Source of the DNA: an uncultured Oscillospiraceae bacterium
GTDB lineage: Bacteria > Bacillota > Clostridia > Oscillospirales > Ruminococcaceae
Reading direction: 5' to 3'
NCBI GenBank assembly: GCA_900552945.1
Contig: USBI01000002.1
Location: 14,769 to 78,768 of the forward strand
DNA length: 64,000 bases
The position numbers and the translations under genes were made by a program. Below, piece by piece: positions 51,401 to 59,246 of the stretch; the first letter of the stretch is position 1; the number at the start of each line of letters is the position of its first letter. A model generated the notes under the pieces. That model worked only from the letters and a program-made list of their open reading frames with translations, had not been told where the DNA came from and made no database searches.

Positions 51401-53444
51401 AAGTGGTTTCATCCAAAAGATAGCCTTCCGACGGCGTGATTTCACGAAGCGTCCAGTCGTCGCCGCAAAGGTAATATTTCGTAGTAAATTTGCCGTCTGT
51501 GTCGGTCGTATAGCGGTCGATCAGTTCGCCGCCCTGATACACGCCGTACACAGCGCCCGCAAGCGTTGCATCACCCTGCGGACGCCCGGTTTCGCTGTCC
51601 CGCTTGGTAACGGTCACATTCCACTTTTTGAGGATATTGTGAAAGTCTTTATTCGTTACCTTCTCCCACTCGATATCCGCGGTCTGATCGTCCGGTACCA
51701 CATACCGATCCGGTGTTCCGACTTCCTCCAGCACATAGCCCGTTCCGATGAGAATATCGTTGAAATATGCCTTGCCGTCCGCACCTACGGAGCGGGTTTC
51801 ATCAACGGGAAGTCCGCTGTACGATGTGCCATGCAGACGGAACTGCATTCCTTCGGTCAGTCCATCTTCAGCGGTTTTTGTGACGACCAAATCCCCGCGT
51901 TTGAGATCGTTGTCGAATGATTTGTTTGTAACTTTGTTCCACTCGATGTCGGCGGTCTGATCGTCCGGCACAACATATCTGTCCGGCGTTCCCACTTCTT
52001 CGAGGGTATAGCCGGTCCCCACAAGCACACCTTTGAAATATGCCTTACCGTCAGAGCCGACGATGGCATACTCGTCCACGACAAGCCCGGAGAGAGATGT
52101 GCCGAACAGGTGGAATTTCATACCCTGTTCCAATCCATCCTCGGCGGTTTTGGTCACCGTCAGATCTCCGCGCTTCAGCTTGTTGTTAAAAGTAACGGTC
52201 GCCGTCTGTCCGGCTACCACGGTAACCTTACGGCTTTCCTGCGGCTCGTACTTATCTTCCGCAAGCTCCGTCACGGTGTATACGCCGGGCATGAGGTTGT
52301 CGATCTGAATCTGCCCGCCGTTTTTGGTGGTGACGGTCTGATTGACGCCGTTGCCCTCCACACGGAATTTGACGCCGTCCACCTTGCCGTCCTCGCTGGT
52401 CTTGACGATTTTGGCGCTGCCATAGCTGACCTTGATGTTCACATATCCTTTGACGGGATCGGAAACGGACTGTACATAGCTGACCGTATCCTGATCGCCT
52501 ACGCCGGGCGCGTAGTTGCCGTCGCTCCACACGATCAGTCCTTTTCTCTGCGAGTTGTTCTTGGCGGCGGTGATCGTGACGGTGCTGTCGGGGGCAGTCG
52601 CCGTCGTAACCGTCAGCTTATTGCCGTTGACGGTGAATTTGAGTCCGGCATAGTCGGAGGAGAACGAATAGTTCCCAAGGACATTGTTGCTGTCCGTCAG
52701 CGTCGCCGTATATTGTGAGCCGTCCCAAGTGAGTTCGGTAACCTGCGCCTTGCCGCTGCTCTTGGAGCAGAAGGACGGCACCTTGGAATGCTTCTGCACA
52801 CCGGAAACGATGCTATTGTAATAGCTCATAATTTTAGAACGCAGCGGGTGCGTGGCGCTGATCGTATCGAGAACTGCGTCATAGCTTCCGGTGGATACAT
52901 GGTTAAAGTCCGCGTCACGCTCTCCGACAACGGTTTCCCATACGAGAATCTGCGTGGCAAACGCATTCGCCATCGTATCCGCATCGGTCTGTGAGCGCCA
53001 TTCCGAGGTGATCGTGCCGGTATAGCCGTACTGCAGAATTCTGCCGATCAGCAGCTTGATATCGTCAGCCGCAATGGTGTGATTATACGCAGAGGGGTAA
53101 TTATCCCAATAGTTTTCGTCCTTCTGCGTAAAGCGGTCGCCTGTATCCAGAGCCGTTCCCGGCTCAATGCAATAGCAGATGTTGCCGTAATACGATCCCA
53201 TTGCGTAAACCGTATTAAAGCGGGTTTCTCCGGCTGACCACCCGTTCATATAGTTGAGGTGTCCATGTCCCCAATCGCCGGCAGAATAGTTCGCGTCCCC
53301 GTCGCGGGGGAAAGAGATCATAATGGCTTCGGCTTCCTCTCCGGCAGCAAAAGCCGTGGTCGATCCGATGCCGATAAAGGCTGAAAGGCACATCACAAGC
53401 GCCATCAGCAGAGACGTGCCTTTCCTCAAAATACTTGTTTTCAT
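48414..53444 (-). CDS. Thioester/Cna_B/VaFE-repeat surface adhesin (sortase substrate)
   Basis: A 1676-residue cell-wall protein. Signal peptide about 1-34. Thioester domain (about 60-260) with YYGNICYCIEPGTAL (Cys92 expected in the thioester). About ten SpaA/Cna_B-type isopeptide domains (about 345-1300); two, near 430-610, are almost duplicates sharing GTPDRYVVPDDQTADIEW. Three VaFE repeats of ~115 residues (about 1300-1640, each with PEIGT and VVFE-L-K/R-GIE). C-terminal sorting signal VPQTGDNS, TM and KRKKDDDE. Thioester domains bind host or partner surfaces covalently. It is encoded upstream of the pilin-like gene and with its own sortase, so a mating-contact role is likely. Confidence 0.9.
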   Translation of the reverse strand: MKTSILRKGTSLLMALVMCLSAFIGIGSTTAFAAGEEAEAIMISFPRDGDANYSAGDWGHGHLNYMNGWSAGETRFNTVYAMGSYYGNICYCIEPGTALDTGDRFTQKDENYWDNYPSAYNHTIAADDIKLLIGRILQYGYTGTITSEWRSQTDADTMANAFATQILVWETVVGERDADFNHVSTGSYDAVLDTISATHPLRSKIMSYYNSIVSGVQKHSKVPSFCSKSSGKAQVTELTWDGSQYTATLTDSNNVLGNYSFSSDYAGLKFTVNGNKLTVTTATAPDSTVTITAAKNNSQRKGLIVWSDGNYAPGVGDQDTVSYVQSVSDPVKGYVNIKVSYGSAKIVKTSEDGKVDGVKFRVEGNGVNQTVTTKNGGQIQIDNLMPGVYTVTELAEDKYEPQESRKVTVVAGQTATVTFNNKLKRGDLTVTKTAEDGLEQGMKFHLFGTSLSGLVVDEYAIVGSDGKAYFKGVLVGTGYTLEEVGTPDRYVVPDDQTADIEWNKVTNKSFDNDLKRGDLVVTKTAEDGLTEGMQFRLHGTSYSGLPVDETRSVGADGKAYFNDILIGTGYVLEEVGTPDRYVVPDDQTADIEWEKVTNKDFHNILKKWNVTVTKRDSETGRPQGDATLAGAVYGVYQGGELIDRYTTDTDGKFTTKYYLCGDDWTLREITPSEGYLLDETTYHIGAEAKNYTVEYNAAPAIGSPEDVIKGKIAIIKHTDDGETQIETPETGATFEVFLKASGSYDAAKETERDTLTCDENGFAETKLLPYGIYTVHQTKGWEGRELLPDFDVYIAKDGQAYRYLANNSNFESYLKIVKVDAETGNPIPYAGAGFQIYRPDGSLVTQTFTYPEITTIDTFYTTAEGFLITAEPLEYGTGYSLVEVAAPYGYVLDSDPVYFDITQDNSTEESAVTIVKVVMEDMPQKGVIKVSKTGEMFASVMQAGDIYQPVYEVQGLPGAVYEITAAEDIYTPDGTLRYAKGTVVDTVTTGADGTATSKALYLGKYEIREITAPYGMILNDDIHTVELTYAGQEIEITEMATEFYNERQKVQIDLSKIMEQDETFGIGNNGEILSVQFGLFAAEDIVAGDGSVIPKDGLIETVTCDENSYAVFTTDLPVGAKLYVKEIATNSRYILSDTQYPVEFAYAGQDAATVHITVNDGEPIENKILRGDILGHKTDRETGENIAGAVFGLFAPDTTEYSEDNAILTAVTGEDGIFKFEDIPYGSYVVVELTPAEGYLPNTEPHHVHVTTDGEVIEISVVNDKIPEIGTTATTEEEKQTHTGEQITIEDMVEYKHLIPGKEYTVKGILMNKATGEPFLVDGQPVMSEVTFIPEDFSGTVTVTFVFDGSGITQNTDLVVFESLYKDGIELAVHADIDDEGQTVTVLVPEIGTTATVDGEKEVNATEVFTLEDVVEYENLIPGKEYTLSGVLMDKTTGKPLLIDGEEIRSEVAFVPETANGSVVVTFTFDSKYIKADTDIVVFESLYKDGLELTVHADIEDEGQTVTVHVPEIGTQATAEGKKEVEAKGEVTIEDVVYYKNLTPGKEYTVSGVLMNKATGEPFTANGKEIRSEVTFTPETADGEVTVKFTFNATGLTTATEVVVFETLYREGVEIAVHADIEDDGQTVKLTPPMPDVPQTGDNSNLGFWIGLGAIALGGLISVGIMAIKRKKDDDE

Positions 53445-53469
53445 AGGTTAAATTCCTCCTTTTGGGCAC

Positions 53470-53505
53470 AAAAAAAGAGGGCATCGTTTTTTACGCGACG
53501 CCCTC
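53470..53505 (-). terminator. Terminator/attenuator before the adhesin gene
   Basis: GAGGGCGTCG and CGATGCCCTC form a 10-bp stem with one G-U pair on the minus strand, followed by TTTTTTT, between the lipoprotein gene and the adhesin. Read-through would be needed for co-transcription. Confidence 0.78.
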
Positions 53506-53526
53506 CGGCTTGCCCTGATTCAGTTT

Positions 53527-54267
53527 TTAAGCGTATCCGATATAGATGTTGTATTCTCCGTTCCCGATGGATTCCGACCAGATCCACACATCCGTAATGT
53601 CCTCGTCTTTGGCGTATCGATTGAGCCTGCTTTGAATGTCCCTTTCGAGATACAGACTGTGCGCGCCCGCCGTGATGGGGTTATCCCAGCAGTCCACCGC
53701 CGAGCTTTCCAGTCGGAGTCCTACGCTTCCGGCATAGCTCTGTGCGTAGGCGATCCAGTATCCGATATCGAATGTCGGCTCTTCCACGGTGGGAGGCGGA
53801 GCGGGTTCTTCCGTTTCGGGAGGCTGCGTCGGCTCCGGCTTTTCCGTTTCGGGCGGAGTGTCCGCTTTCGGCGGCTCGGTTTCCTTCGGCTGTTCCGTAG
53901 GCTTTGGCGTTTCCGTCTGTTTGGGCGGCTTCGTCGGTTTCGGGGTATCCGTCTTTGGCGGAGCGGTTTCCGCAGGCTTTTCGGTCGGAGATGCGGAGGT
54001 TTCCGCTGCCGAGGATGTGTCTGCCTGTGCAGGTTTCGTTTTTTCCTCTTTTTCTGCCTGTGGTTTGGTTTCCGGCGAGGCTGTCCCCGATGTTTCCGGC
54101 TCCGATGCAGTCTCCGGGGCGGAGGAGATGTTCGCACCAGTTACCAACGTCGTATCTGCCGACGCCATGCTGTTCGGCGCATCATTTTCAGGAAGCTGAT
54201 TTCCGCATCCGGCAAGCGTTGCTATCAGAAGTCCGCTCAGAATAGCGGTCAGTATTTTCTTCTTCAT
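53527..54267 (-). CDS. Lipoprotein with Pro/Thr/Glu-rich stalk
   Basis: A 246-residue lipoprotein: signal with lipobox LAGC at about residues 18-21, a long Pro-Thr-Glu-Lys repeat stalk (about 60-165; TETPKPTEQPKETEPPK-type), and a compact C-terminal domain (about 170-246) with GYWIAYAQSYAGSVGL and a final VWIWSES-NIYIGYA strand pair. ATG at 54267 after GGTGATCTCAA. Encoded upstream of the adhesin. The stalk would cross the wall; function unknown, perhaps surface exclusion or mating contact. Confidence 0.75.
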   Translation of the reverse strand: MKKKILTAILSGLLIATLAGCGNQLPENDAPNSMASADTTLVTGANISSAPETASEPETSGTASPETKPQAEKEEKTKPAQADTSSAAETSASPTEKPAETAPPKTDTPKPTKPPKQTETPKPTEQPKETEPPKADTPPETEKPEPTQPPETEEPAPPPTVEEPTFDIGYWIAYAQSYAGSVGLRLESSAVDCWDNPITAGAHSLYLERDIQSRLNRYAKDEDITDVWIWSESIGNGEYNIYIGYA

Positions 54268-54346
54268 TTGAGATCACCGTCCTTTACCACAAGCATACCG
54301 AGAAAACCGCAAAAGTCCAGACAATTTTTCGCTGTTTTCAAAAAAG

Positions 54347-54733
54347 TCACATATTCGGCGTCAGACCATCCGTCTCACCTTCTTGTGCAGTTTCATCTTC
54401 CTGCTGCTGTTCCTGAATCGCCTGCTCATAGGCGTCCATCACCTTGTCGTTCAGCTCGGTTCTTGCCTCGGCGGTAACCGCATGGAAGACATCGCTGTAC
54501 TTTGTGTTGCCGTTCCCGTCCTTATAGCTGTTCTGCGGCATGGAAACGAACAATCCCTTCTGCGAATCCACAACACGGATGCCGTGGATCGCAAACGCTC
54601 CGCCGATATTGGCGCTGGCAAACGCCTTGATGCTGCTCCCTTCGTAGTCGTTCAGCCTGTCGATCCGCACCTGGATAGACGGATTTTTTTGTTTTTGCTC
54701 CTTTGCCGGAGCCTGCTGTTTCTTTGCTGCCAT
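54347..54733 (-). CDS. SpoVG-family protein
   Basis: A 128-residue protein with a SpoVG core: IQVRIDRLNDYEGSSIKAFASANIGG then FAIHGIRVVDSQKGLFVSMP (about 20-68), and a Gln/Glu-rich tail. SpoVG proteins bind nucleic acids and regulate sporulation and surface genes; element-encoded copies are common in Tn1549-like ICEs. ATG at 54733 after AGGAGGAACAACT. Confidence 0.85.
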   Translation of the reverse strand: MAAKKQQAPAKEQKQKNPSIQVRIDRLNDYEGSSIKAFASANIGGAFAIHGIRVVDSQKGLFVSMPQNSYKDGNGNTKYSDVFHAVTAEARTELNDKVMDAYEQAIQEQQQEDETAQEGETDGLTPNM

Positions 54734-54751
54734 AGTTGTTCCTCCTGTTCT

Positions 54752-55066
54752 TTATTTCTGCGCCGTGATATCTGGCGCCTGTTTTTCTGCCCACTTGACC
54801 GACAGATGGATTAAGGCTGCGTGCTGCTCGGATTCGGTCAGCCCGTCCAAAAACTCCAACAGCGTGATCTCGTTTACGCTGTCGCCGGGCGGATCGTCCT
54901 TGCAATTGCTGCAGATTTTTTCTCTGCGGACAAGTACTGTCCTGCCGTCATCCGATTCCGTGAAGGACAGCACATCGTTATGTGAAAATCCGACACGCTG
55001 CCGCATTTCATAGGGGATCGTGATCCTGCCTCTCTTTCCGAGAATTCGATACATGGTATTTGCCAT
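54752..55066 (-). CDS. AbrB-like regulator with short Cys motif
   Basis: A 104-residue protein with an N-terminal SpoVT/AbrB swapped-hairpin domain (RILGKRGRITIPYEMRQRVGFSHNDVLSF) and a C-terminal helical part. KICSNCKDD (about 50-58) could bind a metal. ATG at 55066 after GGAGGTGTGAGG. It follows another AbrB-like, Cys-rich protein by a few bases, so the two probably form a hetero-oligomeric regulator. Confidence 0.75.
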   Translation of the reverse strand: MANTMYRILGKRGRITIPYEMRQRVGFSHNDVLSFTESDDGRTVLVRREKICSNCKDDPPGDSVNEITLLEFLDGLTESEQHAALIHLSVKWAEKQAPDITAQK

Positions 55067-55068
55067 CC

Positions 55069-55326
55069 TCACACCTCCGATTCTTCGCATTCTTCGCTGC
55101 AGGGGCAGTCCGCGCAGTTGCCGTCGCAGTCTGTTTTATTCAATGGGCAATGTTCACAGTCGCCGTCGCAGACAAAATCTTCAGGCGCGTCCGCTTTTTC
55201 AATGACAATGCGGTTTTCTTCCACGCCAATCTTCATTGTACCGCCTTCAAAAATTCCCGCCTGCCAAAGCATTTCCGCGGGAACGGAAAGCAGCACAAAA
55301 CTCTGTTTTACTTTTTTATCTTGCAT
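55069..55326 (-). CDS. AbrB/MazE-like protein with a Cys-cluster tail
   Basis: An 85-residue protein: the first 48 residues form an AbrB/MazE-like fold (FVLLSVPAEMLWQAGIFEGGTMKIG), the last 35 contain nine cysteines (CDGDCEHCPLNK, CDGNCADCPC, then C), suitable for an iron-sulfur or zinc cluster. ATG at 55326 after AAAGGAGTG; a GTG at 55338 is too close to the ribosome binding site. Redox or metal sensing is inferred from the cysteines. Confidence 0.65.
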   Translation of the reverse strand: MQDKKVKQSFVLLSVPAEMLWQAGIFEGGTMKIGVEENRIVIEKADAPEDFVCDGDCEHCPLNKTDCDGNCADCPCSEECEESEV

Positions 55327-56291
55327 GATATGATACACTCCTTTAGGATTTTTTCGATTTCCGCCGGGCCGATCTCGTTCTCCATCTCAAACAGCGTAAG
55401 CTGCCGTGCGTTTTGCCGTTCCCGTTCATAGAAATCGTAGTTGCCGATGAGCAGTTCGGGAAATTCCTTTCCAGCTTCATATTTCTGCACCATCGAGTGG
55501 ATTCTCTTGAAACCGAATTGGTTGTAATCCCGGTACAATTCCCGGATTTCTGCGCAGTCGTTATAGGAAACCAGCCATCTGCCTTTCGCCTCGCTGAGCG
55601 CACGGTGGAGTCGAAGGTGGTCATCCCAAGTGAAACCGCATTCGTACACATATTCGCTTGTGAAATACGGCGGATCGCAGTAGGTGAACGCATCCTCCCG
55701 GTCGTAGTGCCGGATCAGCACCTCGAAATCCTGATTTTCGATGATTGCGTTTGCCAGCCGTTTTGCAAGCTGCTCGATCAGCGTGAACAGGCCGGCAATG
55801 TTAAACGGCTGACAGGCGTAGGATTTTCCGCCGCTGGAGTAGCTGTAGCGAATGAGCTTCAAGAACATCACTGCGCGGCGCAGATCATAATCCTCTTTGG
55901 ACGCCTTATACAGTATTCGGATTTCCTCTGCCCTTGGTGCAGGGAGCAGAATGCTTGTCAGCTCAAGCTCCTGCTTCAAAAATTCATCGGTGAATTCCAT
56001 TTTTTCAAAAAAACGCTTGAGAACGACAAAATCATCCCTTGCGTTTAAGTTGAGAAATCCAAGCTCCCGGATGAATTCCATCGGACGGTCGCGCATACAG
56101 CGGAACAGATTGACAAGGTTTGCGTTGTAGTCGTTGTACACCTCAAATTTATCGGGAACGGCTTTGCCCAGCAGCACGGCGCCCGATCCGCCGAAAGGCT
56201 CGATATACCGTCCGTAACTCAGCGGAAACAGAGCATATAAAATGTGCAAGATGGAAGTTTTGTTTCCCATCCAACTGACAGGGCTTTTGAT
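55308..56291 (-). CDS. DNA adenine methyltransferase (Dam/MT-A70-like, orphan)
   Basis: A D12-class N6-adenine methyltransferase: WMGNKTSILHILYALFP, IEPFGGSGAVLLGK (SAM site) and TYCDPPYFTSEYVYECGF (catalytic DPPY). No restriction gene is adjacent, so it is an orphan likely protecting element DNA. The conserved N-terminus KSPVSW follows a perfect GGAGGTG by eight bases but the start position is ATC (56289-56291), giving 327 residues. GTG at 56297 and ATG at 56270 are alternatives. A terminator precedes it. Confidence 0.87.
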   Translation of the reverse strand: MKSPVSWMGNKTSILHILYALFPLSYGRYIEPFGGSGAVLLGKAVPDKFEVYNDYNANLVNLFRCMRDRPMEFIRELGFLNLNARDDFVVLKRFFEKMEFTDEFLKQELELTSILLPAPRAEEIRILYKASKEDYDLRRAVMFLKLIRYSYSSGGKSYACQPFNIAGLFTLIEQLAKRLANAIIENQDFEVLIRHYDREDAFTYCDPPYFTSEYVYECGFTWDDHLRLHRALSEAKGRWLVSYNDCAEIRELYRDYNQFGFKRIHSMVQKYEAGKEFPELLIGNYDFYERERQNARQLTLFEMENEIGPAEIEKILKECIISCKIKK

Positions 56292-56329
56292 AGTCACCAC
56301 CTCCTTTGGCGACGCCAACCGCCCTGAAA

Positions 56330-56375
56330 CAAAAAAAGGCCGATACCAATCGTTTTCAGGGCGATTGATATCGGC
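56330..56375 (-). terminator. Terminator between DUF3789-like and Dam genes
   Basis: GCCGATATCAATCG pairs with CGATTGGTATCGGC (one mismatch) around a 9-nt loop, and CCTTTTTTTG follows on the minus strand. The Dam gene then needs read-through or its own promoter. Confidence 0.78.
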
Positions 56376-56531
56376 TTATTCCATTTTGTCTCTGTCATTC
56401 AACTTTTGCCGAAGCCTTCTGATTTCCTGCTCATACTCGCTGACCCGGTTGATCTGCACACAGCAGAGTACCGCCGTCGCAGCGCAGCCGCCGATCAGAA
56501 GTCCGACCAACAACCACACAAGCTCGCTCAT
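56376..56531 (-). CDS. Small DUF3789-like membrane protein
   Basis: A 51-residue protein: MSELVWLLVGLLIGGCAATA is a single TM helix, then VLCCVQINRVSEYEQEIRRL, a coiled segment. It matches the small DUF3789 proteins found in Tn1549-like elements. ATG at 56531, one base after the stop of the preceding gene, so it is translationally coupled. Function unknown. Confidence 0.72.
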   Translation of the reverse strand: MSELVWLLVGLLIGGCAATAVLCCVQINRVSEYEQEIRRLRQKLNDRDKME

Positions 56532-56532
56532 T

Positions 56533-58095
56533 CTACATCACCATCCCTTCGTCCGCGTTTTCTTCTTCCGACTGTTCCCCGTCCGCAAATTCCTGCGCCG
56601 TCATGGTATAACCGAGGAAGTTCGGATCGTTGTCCTCGTCGAAAGGGATATATCCGCTTTCTCCGAAATCAAGCATTTCTTTCATGAGTACCGTGCCGCC
56701 GTGATTGACGCCGACTTTCGGCTCAATGGAAATGAAGCGGTCGCCGTCGTCGCTTTCCCGAAGATCATAAGCGTACAGCCCTTCGGGGATTTCCTCCGGC
56801 AAAAGCCTGCCGTTTGAAAACAGCGCCTTTGCGCCGAGTACCTCGATGACATCCAGCTTTTCGCTCGTTAATGCCTGCGACGCCAATTCTTTTGTTTCCG
56901 GCTCGTCATAGGGAACAAGCTCATACAGCGAGCGCCCGCGTGCCGAGATCACGCCGTATGGTGTTTCCGCCGCGCCCAGCCGCTTCAGCAGCCGTTCTCC
57001 CTCGTTCTGCGTGAGCAGCGTATCCAGCCAGGCGCCGTCAAAACGGCTGTCCATAAAATGGTGAAGGTAATCCTTAAAAAACGAAGCGGCGGAATCCGAA
57101 TAATAGGACAGTTCATAGTCGCTAAGGTGCATGGCAATATCCACGGCACCTCTGATATTTTGCGGCTGTTCTGCGGACAGTACCGCCTTGAAGGTTACCT
57201 GCTCGGCAGGGGACATCTCCGCCATACGCTTGGCGAGGGTGTTGAGGATATCAAAATCCTGCATATCGTCGAACATTTCCGCTGTAATCTGCGGGGCGGA
57301 GGATTCAAACCCGTAATAGACACAGTCCTCTATACAGCCCTCGTTGTGCCGTCCTGCTATCCTGTCGGCTTCTTTTTTATCAATAGGCAGACTGATCCAC
57401 TCGGCGCTGCCCGCCGTTTCGTCCGCGCTGTTTACCGGAGCTTCCGCAACTTCCAGACGGAAAGCAAACCACTCGGTCGGGGCTTCATCGGGAAATGTTT
57501 TCCCGTCGTAGATCTCCGGCATTGTGTAATCGCCGGTCACAACATAATGACCGTCTACAAAAACGCCGCCGTCGCTTTCTCTCTGCAGCTTTCCGATCTG
57601 CTTTTTGTCCAGCAGATACAGGGCGTTGTCGGGAATGCTTGCCACATCCTCATGCAGATCGTTGTCGATCACAAACTGTCCGAGCTGCTCGTCGCTTCCC
57701 ACATTGGAAGCAATCATCACCTGATCCAGCCCGTAGGTGCAGTTAATGAGGTCTTTCATGCTGACAAGCTCGCCTTCGGGATTTTTGGGAAGGATGCGGC
57801 GGCTCACGGCGCGAAATACAAGTTGTTCTTCTTCATTCAGAGCTTCCAGCCGCTTTGCAAAGAAGTTCATCTCGTCCAGCGTCGGTGAGTCCAGCCGCAC
57901 CTCCGCAAGCGCCGGAAGCAGCTCGCAGTTCAGCACGGAAATCTCAAAAAATCCGTCCGTCTGACCGAAATCCCGCAGCTTGTGCAAAGCGTCCCGAATT
58001 TCATATTCCGCCGCGGGCAATTCCAAATCGGCGTAATAGTATTGCTCCCGTCCGGGATGTTCGTTCATCAGTTCAACCGTCATTTGTTTCGGCAT
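56533..58095 (-). CDS. Large acidic ArdA-like antirestriction protein (paralogue 1)
   Basis: A 520-residue, strongly acidic protein. The N-terminal ~170 residues resemble those of the 381-residue protein at 61.4 kb: LDEMNFFAKRLEALNEEEQL, SMKDLINCTYGLDQVMIASNVGSDEQLG. ArdA-family proteins mimic bent DNA and block type I restriction enzymes. A further acidic region (about 290-520) may be a second copy of the same type of domain. ATG at 58095. It overlaps the C5 methyltransferase gene by 23 bp. The ArdA link is by visible similarity and is moderate. Confidence 0.65.
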   Translation of the reverse strand: MPKQMTVELMNEHPGREQYYYADLELPAAEYEIRDALHKLRDFGQTDGFFEISVLNCELLPALAEVRLDSPTLDEMNFFAKRLEALNEEEQLVFRAVSRRILPKNPEGELVSMKDLINCTYGLDQVMIASNVGSDEQLGQFVIDNDLHEDVASIPDNALYLLDKKQIGKLQRESDGGVFVDGHYVVTGDYTMPEIYDGKTFPDEAPTEWFAFRLEVAEAPVNSADETAGSAEWISLPIDKKEADRIAGRHNEGCIEDCVYYGFESSAPQITAEMFDDMQDFDILNTLAKRMAEMSPAEQVTFKAVLSAEQPQNIRGAVDIAMHLSDYELSYYSDSAASFFKDYLHHFMDSRFDGAWLDTLLTQNEGERLLKRLGAAETPYGVISARGRSLYELVPYDEPETKELASQALTSEKLDVIEVLGAKALFSNGRLLPEEIPEGLYAYDLRESDDGDRFISIEPKVGVNHGGTVLMKEMLDFGESGYIPFDEDNDPNFLGYTMTAQEFADGEQSEEENADEGMVM

Positions 58096-59203
58096 TATCT
58101 TTCAACTCCGTTTCTTCGTAGATTTCTTTGATTTTCTGCCCGATAGCAGAAATGACGGGAACGCTCACCGCATTGCCCGCCATCTTGTACAGCCGGCCGT
58201 CCTTCAGCCCGGTATCGGCCGCCTTATGGAATTGTTCATCGGTAAATCCCTGCAAGCGCCAGCATTCAATCGGCATCAGCTTTCGGATTCTGCCTTTGTG
58301 AATGACGCCGTGCCTGTCCGACGCCGTCAGCGTAAACATCGGCTCATCCGGCTCTTTCACACGCCGCCCGTTCTGCCGTACCTTCTCTTTGCTCGGAGAA
58401 ATGATGGCTCTCGGCGCATCTTCCACAAGGACGCCCGAATTTACGCCTTTATGGTTGCCTACGCCGGAATCGTACCGTCCGATCAGGCAGCGGGCGTTTT
58501 CCGTAATCGTGGGATTGGGATTCATATCGATGAAGTACAGTCCCGTTTTGCCGCCCCAGCCGCCCGATCCGGCACACTGGGTGCAGGCTACTCCGCTTGG
58601 ATCATAGACGCGCTGTCCCTGCGGTCCGGGGATGAGTTCTTTAAGATTTTCCGCATTGCCGCATCCGAGAGGAAATACCCTTCCGGTACCTGATCCTCCA
58701 AGATGCCCGACAATGTACAGCCTGCGCCGTTGTTGGGGGACTCCGAAATTTGCGCTGTTATGCACGCACCATTCAACACCATACCCCAGCTCAACAAGCG
58801 CGGAGAGGATGGTTTCAAATGTCCTGCCGCCGTCATGCGACAGCAGACCGGGGACATTTTCCAGAAGAAGAAATGCAGGCCGTTTCGCTTCAGCAATTCG
58901 GGCAACCTCAAAGAACAGAGTTCCTCTCGTATCATCCTGAAATCCAAGCCGTTTTCCCGCGACCGAGAAGCTCTGACAAGGAAATCCCGCACAGGTAAGG
59001 TCGAGGTCGGGCAGATCATTTGGTTTGATGGTTCGCGCATCTTCAAAATACAGTTCTCCTTTCGGCTCGTATATGGCGTTATACGCCTGATTTGCATATT
59101 TATCTATTTCGCAGTGACCGATACATTCAAAACCGCCGACCGCTTCAAGGCCGCTTCGAAAACCGCCGATCCCTGAGAACATATCAAAAAATCGGATCGC
59201 CAT
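58073..59203 (-). CDS. DNA cytosine-5 methyltransferase
   Basis: A 376-residue C5 methyltransferase: FFDMFSGIGGFRSGLE (SAM site), AGFPCQSFS with catalytic Cys76, ENVPGLLSHD (motif VI) and QRRRLYIVG (motif VIII), then target-recognition region (about 180-300) and GNAVSVPV (motif X). All motifs are intact. No cognate endonuclease is adjacent. With the Dam-type enzyme and ArdA-like proteins it forms an anti-restriction group. ATG at 59203. Confidence 0.92.
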   Translation of the reverse strand: MAIRFFDMFSGIGGFRSGLEAVGGFECIGHCEIDKYANQAYNAIYEPKGELYFEDARTIKPNDLPDLDLTCAGFPCQSFSVAGKRLGFQDDTRGTLFFEVARIAEAKRPAFLLLENVPGLLSHDGGRTFETILSALVELGYGVEWCVHNSANFGVPQQRRRLYIVGHLGGSGTGRVFPLGCGNAENLKELIPGPQGQRVYDPSGVACTQCAGSGGWGGKTGLYFIDMNPNPTITENARCLIGRYDSGVGNHKGVNSGVLVEDAPRAIISPSKEKVRQNGRRVKEPDEPMFTLTASDRHGVIHKGRIRKLMPIECWRLQGFTDEQFHKAADTGLKDGRLYKMAGNAVSVPVISAIGQKIKEIYEETELKDNAETNDG

Positions 59204-59246
59204 AGCGCATCCGACCGTCTTTCGTTATTCTTTTTTCCGTTTCACC

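Noticed and set aside
49917..51920. Plus-strand reading frame of 667 codons opposite the adhesin
   Set aside because: Antisense to the repeat-rich adhesin; periodic composition comes from the repeats on the other strand.
6440..56375. Recurrent CAATCG/CGATTG hairpin family at 6.4, 7.4 and 56.3 kb
   Set aside because: The 56.3 kb copy is an ordinary terminator with a U-run, the 7.4 kb one has none, and the 6.4 kb site lacks a partner arm; the shared hexamer is likely chance.
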